Origin: DATBSL01 sp964561785
GTDB lineage: Bacteria > Acidobacteriota > Vicinamibacteria > Fen-336
Direction: 5' to 3'
Assembly: GCA_964561785.1 (NCBI GenBank)
Contig: CAZLRF010000007.1
Span: 1 to 64,000, forward strand
DNA length: 64,000 bases
The notes beneath the pieces are model-generated. The model saw nothing but the letters and a program-made list of their open reading frames with translations, was not told where the DNA came from and did not search any database. The position numbers and the translations under genes were made by a program. Each line of letters starts with the position of its first letter. Position 1 is the stretch's first letter. Positions 34,830-46,246 of the stretch are shown piece after piece.

Positions 34830-36478
34830 TTCGCCCTCTTCTCGCGCTTGTCGCGCTCGGTCGCCGGCCGCAGGACGCGCATCGAGACCCCCTGCTGCAG
34901 GACCGACCACAGGTTGGAGGTGAGCCAGTAGAGGTTCAGGCCGGCGGGCGCCCAGAGGAACATCCCGGCCAGCATGAGCGGCATGAGCATCATGATCCGC
35001 TGCTGGGCGGGGTCGAGCGTGCTCGGCGTCATCTTCTGCATCGCGAACATCGACGCCCCCATGAGGATCGGGGTGAGGAAGAGCGGGTCTTTCTGCGCGA
35101 GGTCGGGGATCCAGAGGAACGGGGCGCCCCGCAGCTCCACGGAGACCGTCAGCACCCGGTAGAACGCGAAGAGGAAGGGCATCGTGAGCAGCAGGGGCAG
35201 GCAGCCCACCATCATCTGCGAGCCCATGCTCATCCCGTGCTTCGCGTACAGCGCGGCCACCTCCTCCTGCATCTGCTGGCGGCGCGGGTCCATGAGCGGC
35301 ACCTTGCGGTAGCGCTCCTGGATCGCGCGCATCTCGGGGGACAGCTTCGCCATCTTGAGGCCGTTGACGATGCTGTAGTGCCGGAAGGGAGCCATCGCGA
35401 GGTTGATGAGGACGGTGAGCACGACGATCGACCATCCCCAGCTGCCGACGTGTCCCTGGACCCAGCGGAGCAGGCCCATCAGGGGCACGACGATCGGCCC
35501 GATCCAGTCGCCCACCGGGACCGCCCGCTCGAGACCGTGGCCGAGCCGCGCCATGGCCCGATGGTCCTTCGCCCCCACGAACAGCTCGACCGGCTCTCGT
35601 CCCACCTCGACCGCGACCACCGGCGCGGCGGTCGCCTTCTCCTCGCCCGGTGCGGACACGGAGACCGCACGCAGCTCGGCGGGGCCCCCGCCGGGAGTGA
35701 CGAACAGCGCGGCGAAGTAGTGGCTCTCGACGCCGGCCCACCGCGCCGCGGGGAATCGCCGCCCCTCGGGGGGCACCTTGCCCGCCGGGACCCGCTCGAC
35801 GCCGGCCGCGGTGAGGGCGAGGGCCTGGGGGGCCTGGTAGCCCTGGACCTCGCGTTCCTCCGGGGTGGCGTTGCCGACGCCCGGGCCCCAGAGGATCCGC
35901 ACAGGAACGGGACGGCCGTTGCGGCTCACGCTCGCCTGGACCGCCACGAGCCCCTTCGCGGGGAAGCGAAGAACCTTCTCGGCCCGCACCTCTGCGTCCG
36001 AGAACTCGAAGCGCAGCTCCTGGGGCTGCTCCCCGGACACGGCCAGCACCTCCGCCGATGCGAGGAACAGGGCCTCCTTGAGCTTCCCGTCGAGCGCGGG
36101 GTCGCCGGTCTCGAGATCCAGGGGACGCGGGCCCGCGGGGGACGCGGGCACCATCTCCTCGGGGCGGCCGCGGGCGTCGCGGTGCTCGGCGAGCGTCCAC
36201 GAGAGCAGCCGAGCCCCCCGGTTCGAGAAGGCGACCGCGTAGCCGGGGGCCTCCACCTCGATGCGCCGCTCGCGCGAGTCGGCCGCAGCCGTCGCGGCCG
36301 GCGTCGGTGCGACGGGCGGGGCCTCGAGGGGTGCCGCGACCGGCGCCGGCGCGCCGGATCCGCCCGTCGGCGCCGCCGCGGGCGCTGAGGGTGGGGAGAC
36401 GGGCGCGAACAGCAGGCTGTACGCCGTCAGCACGAGCAGCGACAGGGCCACGGCGAGCAGGAGGCGACGTTCTTCCAT
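34826..36478 (-). CDS. yidC: Membrane protein insertase YidC
   Basis: A 550-residue inner-membrane insertase of the Oxa1 family in its Gram-negative form: an N-terminal membrane segment at about 6-24, a large periplasmic beta-domain at about 55-320, and a five-segment insertase core from about 345 (LNLAMAPFRHYSIVNGLKMAKL, MVGCLPLLLTMPFLFAFY, GLNLYWLTSNLWSVLQQ). The conserved Arg of the hydrophilic groove is within the first core segment region. Start ATG at 36478. The basic C-tail ends DKREKRAK. Confidence 0.96.
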   Translation of the reverse strand: MEERRLLLAVALSLLVLTAYSLLFAPVSPPSAPAAAPTGGSGAPAPVAAPLEAPPVAPTPAATAAADSRERRIEVEAPGYAVAFSNRGARLLSWTLAEHRDARGRPEEMVPASPAGPRPLDLETGDPALDGKLKEALFLASAEVLAVSGEQPQELRFEFSDAEVRAEKVLRFPAKGLVAVQASVSRNGRPVPVRILWGPGVGNATPEEREVQGYQAPQALALTAAGVERVPAGKVPPEGRRFPAARWAGVESHYFAALFVTPGGGPAELRAVSVSAPGEEKATAAPVVAVEVGREPVELFVGAKDHRAMARLGHGLERAVPVGDWIGPIVVPLMGLLRWVQGHVGSWGWSIVVLTVLINLAMAPFRHYSIVNGLKMAKLSPEMRAIQERYRKVPLMDPRRQQMQEEVAALYAKHGMSMGSQMMVGCLPLLLTMPFLFAFYRVLTVSVELRGAPFLWIPDLAQKDPLFLTPILMGASMFAMQKMTPSTLDPAQQRIMMLMPLMLAGMFLWAPAGLNLYWLTSNLWSVLQQGVSMRVLRPATERDKREKRAK

Positions 36479-36502
36479 CAGGAGATCCTCGGCGCGGTGG
36501 AG

Positions 36503-36760
36503 CTAAGGAACGGGATCGATCCCGCCCGGGTGAAAGGGGTGACAGCGCAGCACGCGGCGCAGCGCGAGGGCCGTCCCGCGACGGGCCCCGTGCCGGCGCA
36601 GCGCCTCTTCGGCGTAGGCGCTGCAGCTCGGCCAGTACCGGCAGTGGCCGCCGAGAATCGGGGAGAGGGCCACCCGGTAGGCCTCAACGAGGACCAGCAG
36701 CGCCCGCACCGCCCGGCCGGGCGATGCGGCGGGCCCTTTCGACGCGGTCTCGTAGCTCAC
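36503..36760 (-). CDS. yidD: Membrane protein insertion efficiency factor YidD
   Basis: An 85-residue membrane-associated protein that aids YidC insertion. The family core is present: RALLVLVEAYRVALSPILGGHCRYWPSCSAYAEEALRRHG, with the conserved CRYWPSCS cysteines and HPFHPGGIDPVP at the end. With the GTG at 36760 it overlaps the 3' end of rnpA by 77 bases; a GTG at 36709 (VRALLVLVEAYR) would cut the overlap to 26 and is a fair alternative start. It sits in the conserved place between rnpA and yidC. Confidence 0.92.
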   Translation of the reverse strand: MSYETASKGPAASPGRAVRALLVLVEAYRVALSPILGGHCRYWPSCSAYAEEALRRHGARRGTALALRRVLRCHPFHPGGIDPVP

Positions 36761-37064
36761 GTTCCACCTCGACGAGGCCGCGCCCGGCGAGCGAGACGCG
36801 GGGCACGACCACGAGATCGAGCGCGGGCCCGGCGGTCCTCCCGAGCCGGCGAAAGCCCTCCCGCACCAGGCGCCGCGCGCGGTTTCGCCTCACCGCCGGA
36901 CCCACCCGTCGAGAGACCGCGATCCCCAGCCGATCGACGGCCACGTCGTTCGCGGCCGCGACGAGGAGGAAGAGCGCGCCGTCGAGCCGGCGACCTCGGC
37001 GGAAGACCGCGTCGAACTCGCTCCCCTTGCGCAGCCGCTGCCGCGGACGCAGGCGCGCGGACAT
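36684..37064 (-). CDS. rnpA: Ribonuclease P protein component
   Basis: Basic protein subunit of RNase P, 126 residues, which supports the catalytic RNA in tRNA 5' maturation. The start RPRQRLRKGSEFDAVFRRGRR and the RNR motif (VRRNRARRLVREGFRR) are typical. The last part, ARRIARPGGAGAAGPR, extends over the start of yidD. The gene lies 19 bases after rpmH, as in most bacteria. Confidence 0.95.
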   Translation of the reverse strand: MSARLRPRQRLRKGSEFDAVFRRGRRLDGALFLLVAAANDVAVDRLGIAVSRRVGPAVRRNRARRLVREGFRRLGRTAGPALDLVVVPRVSLAGRGLVEVERELRDRVERARRIARPGGAGAAGPR

Positions 37065-37083
37065 CGCCCTCGACCCTTCGCCC

Positions 37084-37218
37084 TCAGGCCGCGACGCGCT
37101 TGCGGCCCTTCTGGCGGCGGCGCTTCAGGACGAGCCGGCCAGCCTTCGTCCGCATGCGGACGAGGAAGCCGTGGGTGCGCTTGCGACGGCGGTTGTTCGG
37201 CTGGAACGTCCTCTTCAT
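37084..37218 (-). CDS. rpmH: 50S ribosomal protein L34
   Basis: A 44-residue, very basic ribosomal protein reading MKRTFQPNNRRRKRTHGF at the start, then RMRTKAGRLVLKRRRQKGRK. This is the textbook L34 sequence. The ATG is at 37218 and the TGA at 37084-37086; the gene is too short for routine ORF lists. It is the first gene of rpmH-rnpA-yidD-yidC-jag-rsmG and diverges from dnaA across the origin region, with its own promoter at 37278-37306. Confidence 0.98.
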   Translation of the reverse strand: MKRTFQPNNRRRKRTHGFLVRMRTKAGRLVLKRRRQKGRKRVAA

Positions 37219-37277
37219 GGCGGGAAACCCCTCGAGACCTTCGCCCGGTGTCGCGGCTTGCCCGGGCGAAACTCCTC

Positions 37278-37306
37278 AGGGTACCGGGGGCGCGCGTCGG
37301 TGTCAA
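37278..37306 (-). promoter_or_regulatory. rpmH operon promoter
   Basis: Minus strand TTGACA (37301-37306), 17-base spacer, TACCCT (37278-37283), giving a leader of about 50 nt before rpmH. The minus 35 is a perfect consensus. Confidence 0.7.
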
Positions 37307-37571
37307 ACGAGGCAGGCCGTCGCTCTCCTCGCCTCCTTGTGGGCCCGGTCGCCCGTGTGATAGCTTTGCCCTGTCACGAAAAACCGTCCAAGCGCTGCAG
37401 CCGCCATGCTCACCTTCCCTTTTCCACATCTGTTGAAATCTCTGTGCAAAAGAGATACGGCGGGCGGGCTCGGGTGCCCTCATTTCCGAACTCTAGTTGT
37501 AAGATATTGATTACTAATCATTTGTCTCTACTCAAGGTGCCGGGCAGGGGCAGGCCGTCGAACGAGGATTG
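37307..37571. other. Candidate oriC module left of dnaA (rpmH-dnaA gap)
   Basis: The 353 bases between rpmH and dnaA hold no gene. Beyond the rpmH promoter there is a convergent pair of DnaA boxes, TTTTCCACA (37420-37428) and the reverse-strand TTTTGCACA (37443-37451), both exact TTWTNCACA. A strongly AT-rich stretch at about 37489-37533 (TAAGATATTGATTACTAATC) stands out against the GC-rich genome and could be the unwinding element. Gene orientation flips here, supporting an origin. Confidence 0.68.
37508..37520. repeat. Palindrome in the AT-rich element
   Basis: TGATTA, C, TAATCA: a perfect 6-bp inverted repeat with a one-base centre inside the putative unwinding element 52 bases ahead of dnaA. 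It could be an operator for dnaA control. Confidence 0.5.
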
Positions 37572-38873
37572 ATGTCGGACAGTCTCTGGGACGAGGTCCT
37601 GCGGCGCGTCGAAGCGAAGGTCAATCGACACAGCTTCGCGACGTGGTTCCGTCCCACGACCCTGCTCTCGAGCGACGAGGCAACGCTACGTGTCGGCGTC
37701 CCCAACGGCCAGTTCCGCGACTGGCTCACCAAGAACTACATGGGCGTGCTCCTCGAGGCCCTCGCTGAGGCCGGGCATGGCGACCTGCGGATCGTCTTCG
37801 AGGAGATCGGAGAGGAGGCCCCCGTCACGGTCCCGCCGGCGGGCGCCGAGCGCGACGCGCCCCATCTCAACCCCAAGTACACCTTCGAGAGCTTCGTGGT
37901 CGGCTCCTCCAACCAGTTCGCCCACGCCGCGGCGCGAGCGGTCGCCGAGATCCCGTCGAAGTCCTACAACCCCTTGTTCATCTACGGCGGCGTCGGCCTC
38001 GGCAAGACGCACCTCATGCACGCGATCGGCCATTACATCCTGGCCCGGGAGAAGCGGCTCAACGTCCTCTACATCTCGACCGACCGCTTCATCAACGAGA
38101 TGATCAACGCGATCCGCTTCGATCGACTGCCCTCCTTCCGCCAGAAGTACCGCTCGATCGACGTGCTCCTCATCGACGACATCCAGTTCATCGCCGGCAA
38201 GGACCGGACCCAGGAGGAGTTCTTCCACATCTTCAACGCCCTGCACGACGCCCAGAAGCAGATCGTCATCAGCTCGGACTGCCCCCCCCGACAGATCCCC
38301 ACGATCGAGGAACGGCTCCACAGCCGGTTCGAGTGGGGCCTCATCGCCGACATCCAGTCCCCGGACATCGAGACCAAGGTGGCGATCCTGCGCAAGAAGG
38401 CGGAAGCGGAGAAGGTCGAGCTCCCCGAGAACGTCGCCCTCTTCATCGCGAGCAAGGTGCGCACGAACATCCGCGAGCTCGAGGGGAGCCTCATCCGCCT
38501 CATCGCGTATGCGAGCCTCACCGGGCGCGACATCGACCTCGAGCTCGCCCAGGAGACCCTGCGCGACCTGCTCCACACCGAGGACAAGCCGGTCTCGATC
38601 GAGATGATCCAGAAGTTCGTGGCCGACCACTACAGCCTCAAGATCAGCGAGCTCAAGGCCAAGAACAACTCCAAGTCCGTCGCGGTCCCCCGGCAGATCG
38701 CGATGTACCTCACGAAGAACCTCACATCGTCCTCCCTGCCCGAGATCGGGAAGGAGTTCGGGGGCAAGCACCACTCCACGGTGATCCACTCGATCCGCAA
38801 GATCGACGTCCTGCGCAAGCAGGACCCCGAGTTCGACAGGCTCATCAACAGCTTCGTGCAAGCGTTTCGATGA
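37572..38873 (+). CDS. dnaA: Chromosomal replication initiator DnaA
   Basis: AAA+ initiator that binds DnaA boxes and melts oriC, 433 residues. Domain I is at about 1-80, a short domain II at 80-98, domain III from about 100 with Walker A GGVGLGKTH (139-147) and Walker B VLLIDDIQFIAGK, and domain IV with the DNA-binding signature region VAVPRQIAMYLTKNL and GGKHHSTVIHSIRKI. The short domain II keeps it below E. coli length (467). Start ATG at 37572 behind GAGGA; a TTG just before it is unlikely. Confidence 0.98.
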   Translation: MSDSLWDEVLRRVEAKVNRHSFATWFRPTTLLSSDEATLRVGVPNGQFRDWLTKNYMGVLLEALAEAGHGDLRIVFEEIGEEAPVTVPPAGAERDAPHLNPKYTFESFVVGSSNQFAHAAARAVAEIPSKSYNPLFIYGGVGLGKTHLMHAIGHYILAREKRLNVLYISTDRFINEMINAIRFDRLPSFRQKYRSIDVLLIDDIQFIAGKDRTQEEFFHIFNALHDAQKQIVISSDCPPRQIPTIEERLHSRFEWGLIADIQSPDIETKVAILRKKAEAEKVELPENVALFIASKVRTNIRELEGSLIRLIAYASLTGRDIDLELAQETLRDLLHTEDKPVSIEMIQKFVADHYSLKISELKAKNNSKSVAVPRQIAMYLTKNLTSSSLPEIGKEFGGKHHSTVIHSIRKIDVLRKQDPEFDRLINSFVQAFR

Positions 38874-39105
38874 GCTTCGCCCCCTTTTCCACACGCGGCC
38901 GCCGCCGGGCCCCGCAGGGCAGCCGCGGAAAAGTCCCCATCCACCGCCGGGCCGCCTCGACGGCCCGTCCTTCCACAGCCCTTCCTCATCACAAGTCGCC
39001 GTCGACGAGCGACATCCACCGTTCTCCACAGGAAGCAACCCGCTTCTTCCAGCGTTTCGTACTTCTCTCACCCTCGGGGAATGAGCAGTAGAAGAAGGAA
39101 GACCC
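38874..39105. other. Candidate oriC module right of dnaA (dnaA-dnaN gap)
   Basis: This 232-base gap has a DnaA box TTTTCCACA (38885-38893), a one-mismatch box TTCTCCACA (39022-39030) and a weaker CCTTCCACA (38969-38977), all in the same orientation. No gene fits. Together with the boxes ahead of dnaA this suggests an origin split around dnaA. Confidence 0.6.
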
Positions 39106-40218
39106 ATGGAAATCCTCGTCCGCCGCAACGACCTCGTGAAGGAGCTCCAGCTGGTGCAGGGGATCGTCGAGAGGAAGAGCTCGATCCCGATCCTCTCGAA
39201 CGTGCTGGCCGAGGCCCGCGGCGGCGAGCTGCGGATCTCGGCGACGGACCTCGACGTGTCGCTGCGCTGCGGGTGCGCGGCGCAGGTGGTCGAGGAGGGG
39301 GCGGTCACCCTCGGAGCGAAGAAGCTGTACGAGATCGCCCGCTCGCTCCCGGAGAGCGACGTGAGGATCAGGGTCGAGGACGACGCCTGGGCGCGGATCC
39401 GCTGCGAGAGGGTGGAGTTCAAGATGGCGGGCCTTCCCCGGGAGGACTTCCCGAGCCTTCCCGAGGGACGAGGCGGCCGGGGCATCGACCTGCCGGCGGG
39501 CGTCCTGCGCTCGCTCGTGCAGCGCACGGCGTTCGCGATCACCGCGGAGGACGCGCGCTACTACCTCGCCGGGGCGCTGCTCGTCCTCGAGAAGGACGCG
39601 GTGGCGATGGTGGCGACGGACGGGCACCGGCTCGCCTTCGCCAGGAGCGAGGCGGCCCTGAAGATCGCCGAGCCGGTCCGCGTCCTCGTGCCCCGCAAGG
39701 CGATCGCGGAGATCGCGCGGCTGACCGAGGAGGTCGGCGCAGACGAGATCGTCGGCTTCCAGCAGGGCGACGGCCACCTGATCTTCACCGTGGGAGGGCG
39801 TACGCTCGCTTCGAAGATGATCGAGGCCCAGTTCCCGGCCTACGAGAAGGTCGTCGCGGTCTCCGGCGACAAGAAGGTCGCCGTGCCTCGCGAGGCGCTT
39901 CAGGCGGCGATCCGCCGGGTCAGCCTGCTCTCGACGGAGAGGGGCCGCGCGGTGCGGCTGAGCCTCGAGGTGGGGCGGCTCGAGGTCAGCGCGTCCTCCC
40001 CGGACCTCGGCGAGGCGAGGGAGTCGCTCCCCGTGGAGCACGCGGCGGGCGACGTCGCGATCGGTTTCAACGCACAGTACGTCCTCGACTTCCTCGCCGT
40101 GGCAGGGACGGCGGACGTGCAGATCGAGCTCAAGGATGCGGAGAGCCAGGGCCTGTTCCGGCCGCTGGGGGAAGACGCCGGCGACTACCGCTACGTGGTC
40201 ATGCCGATGCGCTTCTAG
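39106..40218 (+). CDS. dnaN: DNA polymerase III beta subunit (sliding clamp)
   Basis: Ring-shaped processivity clamp, 370 residues, three repeated domains. The N-terminus MEILVRRNDLVKELQLVQGIVERK and the C-terminal MPMRF (the conserved (M/L)P(M/V)R(L/F) end) are diagnostic. An AGAAGGAAG ribosome site precedes ATG 39106. It stands in the standard dnaA-dnaN-recF-gyrB-gyrA order, with recF starting 8 bases after its stop. Confidence 0.97.
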   Translation: MEILVRRNDLVKELQLVQGIVERKSSIPILSNVLAEARGGELRISATDLDVSLRCGCAAQVVEEGAVTLGAKKLYEIARSLPESDVRIRVEDDAWARIRCERVEFKMAGLPREDFPSLPEGRGGRGIDLPAGVLRSLVQRTAFAITAEDARYYLAGALLVLEKDAVAMVATDGHRLAFARSEAALKIAEPVRVLVPRKAIAEIARLTEEVGADEIVGFQQGDGHLIFTVGGRTLASKMIEAQFPAYEKVVAVSGDKKVAVPREALQAAIRRVSLLSTERGRAVRLSLEVGRLEVSASSPDLGEARESLPVEHAAGDVAIGFNAQYVLDFLAVAGTADVQIELKDAESQGLFRPLGEDAGDYRYVVMPMRF

Positions 40219-40225
40219 GGGACCG

Positions 40226-41302
40226 GTGAAGCATTTGGCCTGGGTGAGGGAGCTGAGGGTCAGGGACCTGAGGAACATCCGCGAGGCGGCGGTCGAGCTT
40301 CATCCCGGCCTCAACGTGTTCTCGGGGAGCAACGCCCAGGGCAAGACGTCGCTGCTCGAGGCGGTGGGGATCGTCGCCCGCGGCCGATCGTTCCGGACCG
40401 AGGACCCGCCGACCATGATCCGCCGCGGCGCGGCGCGCCTCTTCGCGGGCGGCGAGACCGCCGAGGGTGACGAGGCCGTCGCGCTCGCGGTCGAGATCCG
40501 CGCCGAGGGGCGCGAGTATCGCGTCGACGGGAGGGCCGTCCCGCCCCGCGACTACCACGGTCGGCTGGAGGCGGTCGTGTACTCGACCGAGAGGCTCCGC
40601 GTGGTGCGAGGGACGATGCGCGATCGCCGACAGCACCTCGACCGCGCGGGGGCGGCCCTGTGGCCCGCGTACCGCGCCGAGGTTCGCGACTTCGAGAGGA
40701 TCCTGGCCCAGCGCAACGCGGCCCTCGCCGCCCGCTCGAACGACCTCGACGCATGGACGGAGCGGTTTGTCGACGCGGGGGCCCGCCTGCGATCGCGCCG
40801 CGCGGCCTATGCGGCGCGGCTCACCGAGGCGCTCCGGGACGGCTTCCGGCCGGCGGGCGAGACCTACGAGGTGCGGGCCGAGGCTTCGGGCGCGGGGCCG
40901 GCGCAGACGCGGGCAGCCCTCGAGGCGGAGCTCGAAGCCGTCCGAGGGCGTGAGAGGGCAGCCGGCCGCAGCCTCGCCGGGCCGCACCGCGACCCGGTCG
41001 CCCTCCTCGTCGACGGTCGCGACGCCGCGCTCGGCGCATCGGCGGGCCAGGTGCGGAGCCTCCTCCTCGCCCTGACCCTCGCTGCGCTGCGCGTGTACCA
41101 GGAGGAGACGGGACGCGCCGCCGTCGCCCTTCTCGACGACCTCGACTCGGAGCTCGATGCGGAGCGGGCGGGAACGCTGTGCGCGGAGATCGCGCGGCGG
41201 GGCCAGGCCCTCGTGACGAGCGCGCATCCCGGCTGGGCGGAGACGCTGCGCCCCCTGGGCCGGATCTACCACGTCTCCGCGGGCGCGGTGCGCTGCGCCT
41301 GA
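40226..41302 (+). CDS. recF: DNA replication and repair protein RecF
   Basis: SMC-like ATPase that helps RecR/RecO load RecA at gaps, 358 residues. Walker A GSNAQGKTS is at 34-42, the signature ASAGQVRSLLLAL and Walker B VALLDDLDSELD are present. Start is GTG at 40226, with AGGGGA five bases ahead. The usual Glu after the Walker B Asp is Asp here (LLDDLDSELD), which is also the common form in RecF. Followed by gyrB 26 bases after the stop. Confidence 0.95.
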   Translation: MKHLAWVRELRVRDLRNIREAAVELHPGLNVFSGSNAQGKTSLLEAVGIVARGRSFRTEDPPTMIRRGAARLFAGGETAEGDEAVALAVEIRAEGREYRVDGRAVPPRDYHGRLEAVVYSTERLRVVRGTMRDRRQHLDRAGAALWPAYRAEVRDFERILAQRNAALAARSNDLDAWTERFVDAGARLRSRRAAYAARLTEALRDGFRPAGETYEVRAEASGAGPAQTRAALEAELEAVRGRERAAGRSLAGPHRDPVALLVDGRDAALGASAGQVRSLLLALTLAALRVYQEETGRAAVALLDDLDSELDAERAGTLCAEIARRGQALVTSAHPGWAETLRPLGRIYHVSAGAVRCA

Positions 41303-41328
41303 GGCGGCGACAGGACACGACGGGGGAC

Positions 41329-43734
<2,406 letters not shown>

Positions 43735-43735
43735 C

Positions 43736-46246
43736 ATGGCCGAAGAGACACCGATCGCCATGAACCGCGTCCCCACCAACATCGCGGACGAGATGCGCCA
43801 GTCCTACATGGACTACGCGATGTCGGTCATCATCGGCCGCGCGCTGCCCGACGTGCGCGACGGGCTCAAGCCGGCCAACCGCCGCGTGCTCTACGGCATG
43901 CAGCAGATGGGCCTGCAGCCGGGGCGGCCGTACCGCAAGAGCGCCAAGATCGTGGGCGAGGTGATGGGGAACTACCACCCCCACGGCGACCAGGCGATCT
44001 ACGACACCCTCGTGCGGATGGCGCAGCCGTTCAACATGCGCGCCCCCCTCGTGGACGGGCAGGGCAACTTCGGCTCGGTCGACGGCGACCCGCCCGCCGC
44101 CCAGCGCTACACCGAGGCTCGCCTCACCCGGCTCGGCGCCTCCATGATGGAGGACATCGAGAAGGACACCGTCGACTTCCAGCCCACTTACGACGACAGC
44201 TCCGTCGAGCCGGCGGTCCTGCCCACCGTGCTGCCGAACCTCCTGGTGAACGGGGCGGCCGGCATCGCGGTCGGGATGGCGACGAACGTGCCCCCGCACA
44301 ACCTCGCGGAGGTCGTCGACGGGCTGTTGTTCCTCCTCGACAACCAGGACCTGACGCCCGACGAGCAGCTCGAAGGGCTGATGGTGCGCATCCCCGGCCC
44401 CGACTTCCCCACCGCCGGGTTCATCATGGGCCGCGAGGGCATCCGCCAGGCCTACCGCACCGGCCGCGGCTCGATCGTGATGCGCGCCCGCTGCGAGATC
44501 GAGGCGCGAAAGGGCGACCGCGAGTCGATCGTGGTCAGCGAGATCCCCTACCAGGTCAACAAGGCCCGGCTCATCGAGAAGATCGCCGAGCTCGCGCGCG
44601 AGGAGCGGGTCAAGGGCATCCAGGACGTCCGCGACGAGTCCGACCGCCAGGGCATGCGGATCGTCGTGGACGTCAAGAGGGGCGAGCCGGCCCAGGTCGT
44701 CCTCAACAACCTGTACAAGCACACGCCGCTGCAGGACACGTTCGGGGCGATCTTCCTCGCGATCGTCGACCAGCGCCCGAGGGTGCTGAACCTGCGGGAG
44801 GCCTGCGAGCTGTTCCTCGACTTCCGGCGCGACGTGGTCCGCCGCCGGACGGCCTACGAGCTGCGCCGGGCCGAGGCCCGCGCCCACGTCCTCGAGGGCT
44901 ACGCGATCGCCCTCGACCACCTCGACGAGGTGATCGCCCTCATCCGGGGATCGAGGACGCCGGAGGCGGCGAAGGAGGGCCTCGTCTCCCGCTTCGCCCT
45001 CAGCGAGATCCAGGCCGAGGAGATCCTCAAGCTCCAGCTGCAGCGCCTGACCGGCCTCGAGCGCCAGAAGATCGTGGACGAGCTCGCCGAGCTGAAGGTC
45101 CGCATCGCCGACCTCAAGGACATCCTCGCCTCCGCGCGGCGGATCGACCGGATCGTCGGGGACGAGCTCAAGGCGATCCGCGAGGCCCACGGCGACGCGC
45201 GGCGCACCGAGATCCGCGACGCGGCCGACGCGATCGACGTCGAGGACCTCATCGCCGAGGAGGACGTCGCGATCTCGATCACCCACACCGGCTACGTCAA
45301 GCGCACCTCGATCACGAGCTACCGCGCGCAGAAGCGCGGCGGCCGGGGCCGGGTGGGGATGCGGACGAAGGACGAGGACTTCGTGTCCAATCTCTTCATC
45401 GCGTCGACCCACTCCTACATCCTGATCTTCACGAACCGCGGGCGGATCTACTGGCTGAAGGTGCACGAGATCCCCGACGTGGGACCGCAGGGCAAGGGCA
45501 AGGCGGTGGTCAACCTCGTGTCCCTGCAGGCGGGGGAGAAGCCGGCCGCGTTCTGCGCGGTGCGGGACTTCGGGGCGGGCGGCTTCGTGCTCCTCGCCAC
45601 GCGGCGGGGCATCGTCAAGAAGACCGAGCTCGCCGCGTTCTCGAACCCCCGCCCCTCGGGGATCATCGCCCTCTCGATCGAGGAGGACGACCAGCTCATC
45701 GACGCGGTGGTCACCTCCGGCAAGGACGAGATCCTCCTCGGGACCCGAGCGGGCATGGCCATCCACTTCTCCGAAGGCGACGTGCGGCCGATGGGCCGTA
45801 CAGCCTACGGGGTCAAGGGGATAGAGCTCGAAGAGGGGGACGCGGTCGTGAGCCTGGAGGTGGTCCGGGCCGGCGGGACGGTGCTGACGGTGACCGCCAA
45901 CGGCTACGGGAAGCGGACCGCCCTCGAGGAGTACCGGCTCCAGAGCCGGGGGGGCAAGGGGCTCATCAACATCAAAGCCTCCGAGCGGAACGGACCCGTG
46001 GTGGGCGTCAACTTCTTGCGGGGAGAAGAGCAGGTGATGCTCATCACCGAAAAGGGTATGATCATCCGGCTGAACACGGCGGAGATCTCCACGATCGGCC
46101 GCAACACCCAGGGTGTCCGCCTGATCCAGCTCGAGGAGGGAGACCATCTCGTCTCGGTCGCCCGCCTGGCCGATCGCGAAGACGACGAGGAAGGCCTGGG
46201 GGACCCGACGGGCGGGGGTCCCGGAGCGTCCAAGGAGGATCCATGA
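43736..46246 (+). CDS. gyrA: DNA gyrase subunit A
   Basis: DNA-cutting subunit of gyrase, 836 residues. The N-terminal winged helix contains YMDYAMSVIIGRALPDVRDG and the catalytic Tyr in QRYTEARLTRLG. The quinolone-resistance region reads HPHGDQAIYDTLVRMAQ, with Gln in place of the more usual Ser/Ala after GD, a place that can alter quinolone response. The C-terminal pinwheel carries the GyrA box QKRGGRG, showing that this is gyrase A and not ParC. Its stop overlaps the lipoprotein start by four bases. Confidence 0.97.
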   Translation: MAEETPIAMNRVPTNIADEMRQSYMDYAMSVIIGRALPDVRDGLKPANRRVLYGMQQMGLQPGRPYRKSAKIVGEVMGNYHPHGDQAIYDTLVRMAQPFNMRAPLVDGQGNFGSVDGDPPAAQRYTEARLTRLGASMMEDIEKDTVDFQPTYDDSSVEPAVLPTVLPNLLVNGAAGIAVGMATNVPPHNLAEVVDGLLFLLDNQDLTPDEQLEGLMVRIPGPDFPTAGFIMGREGIRQAYRTGRGSIVMRARCEIEARKGDRESIVVSEIPYQVNKARLIEKIAELAREERVKGIQDVRDESDRQGMRIVVDVKRGEPAQVVLNNLYKHTPLQDTFGAIFLAIVDQRPRVLNLREACELFLDFRRDVVRRRTAYELRRAEARAHVLEGYAIALDHLDEVIALIRGSRTPEAAKEGLVSRFALSEIQAEEILKLQLQRLTGLERQKIVDELAELKVRIADLKDILASARRIDRIVGDELKAIREAHGDARRTEIRDAADAIDVEDLIAEEDVAISITHTGYVKRTSITSYRAQKRGGRGRVGMRTKDEDFVSNLFIASTHSYILIFTNRGRIYWLKVHEIPDVGPQGKGKAVVNLVSLQAGEKPAAFCAVRDFGAGGFVLLATRRGIVKKTELAAFSNPRPSGIIALSIEEDDQLIDAVVTSGKDEILLGTRAGMAIHFSEGDVRPMGRTAYGVKGIELEEGDAVVSLEVVRAGGTVLTVTANGYGKRTALEEYRLQSRGGKGLINIKASERNGPVVGVNFLRGEEQVMLITEKGMIIRLNTAEISTIGRNTQGVRLIQLEEGDHLVSVARLADREDDEEGLGDPTGGGPGASKEDP

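Noticed and set aside
37354..37385. Minus-strand string GACAGGGCAAAGC, like part of a GEMM (c-di-GMP/cAG) riboswitch
   Set aside because: The second half of the GEMM core (GGGACGCAAAGCC after a tetraloop stem) is missing, and the string lies upstream of the rpmH promoter, so it would not be in the rpmH transcript.
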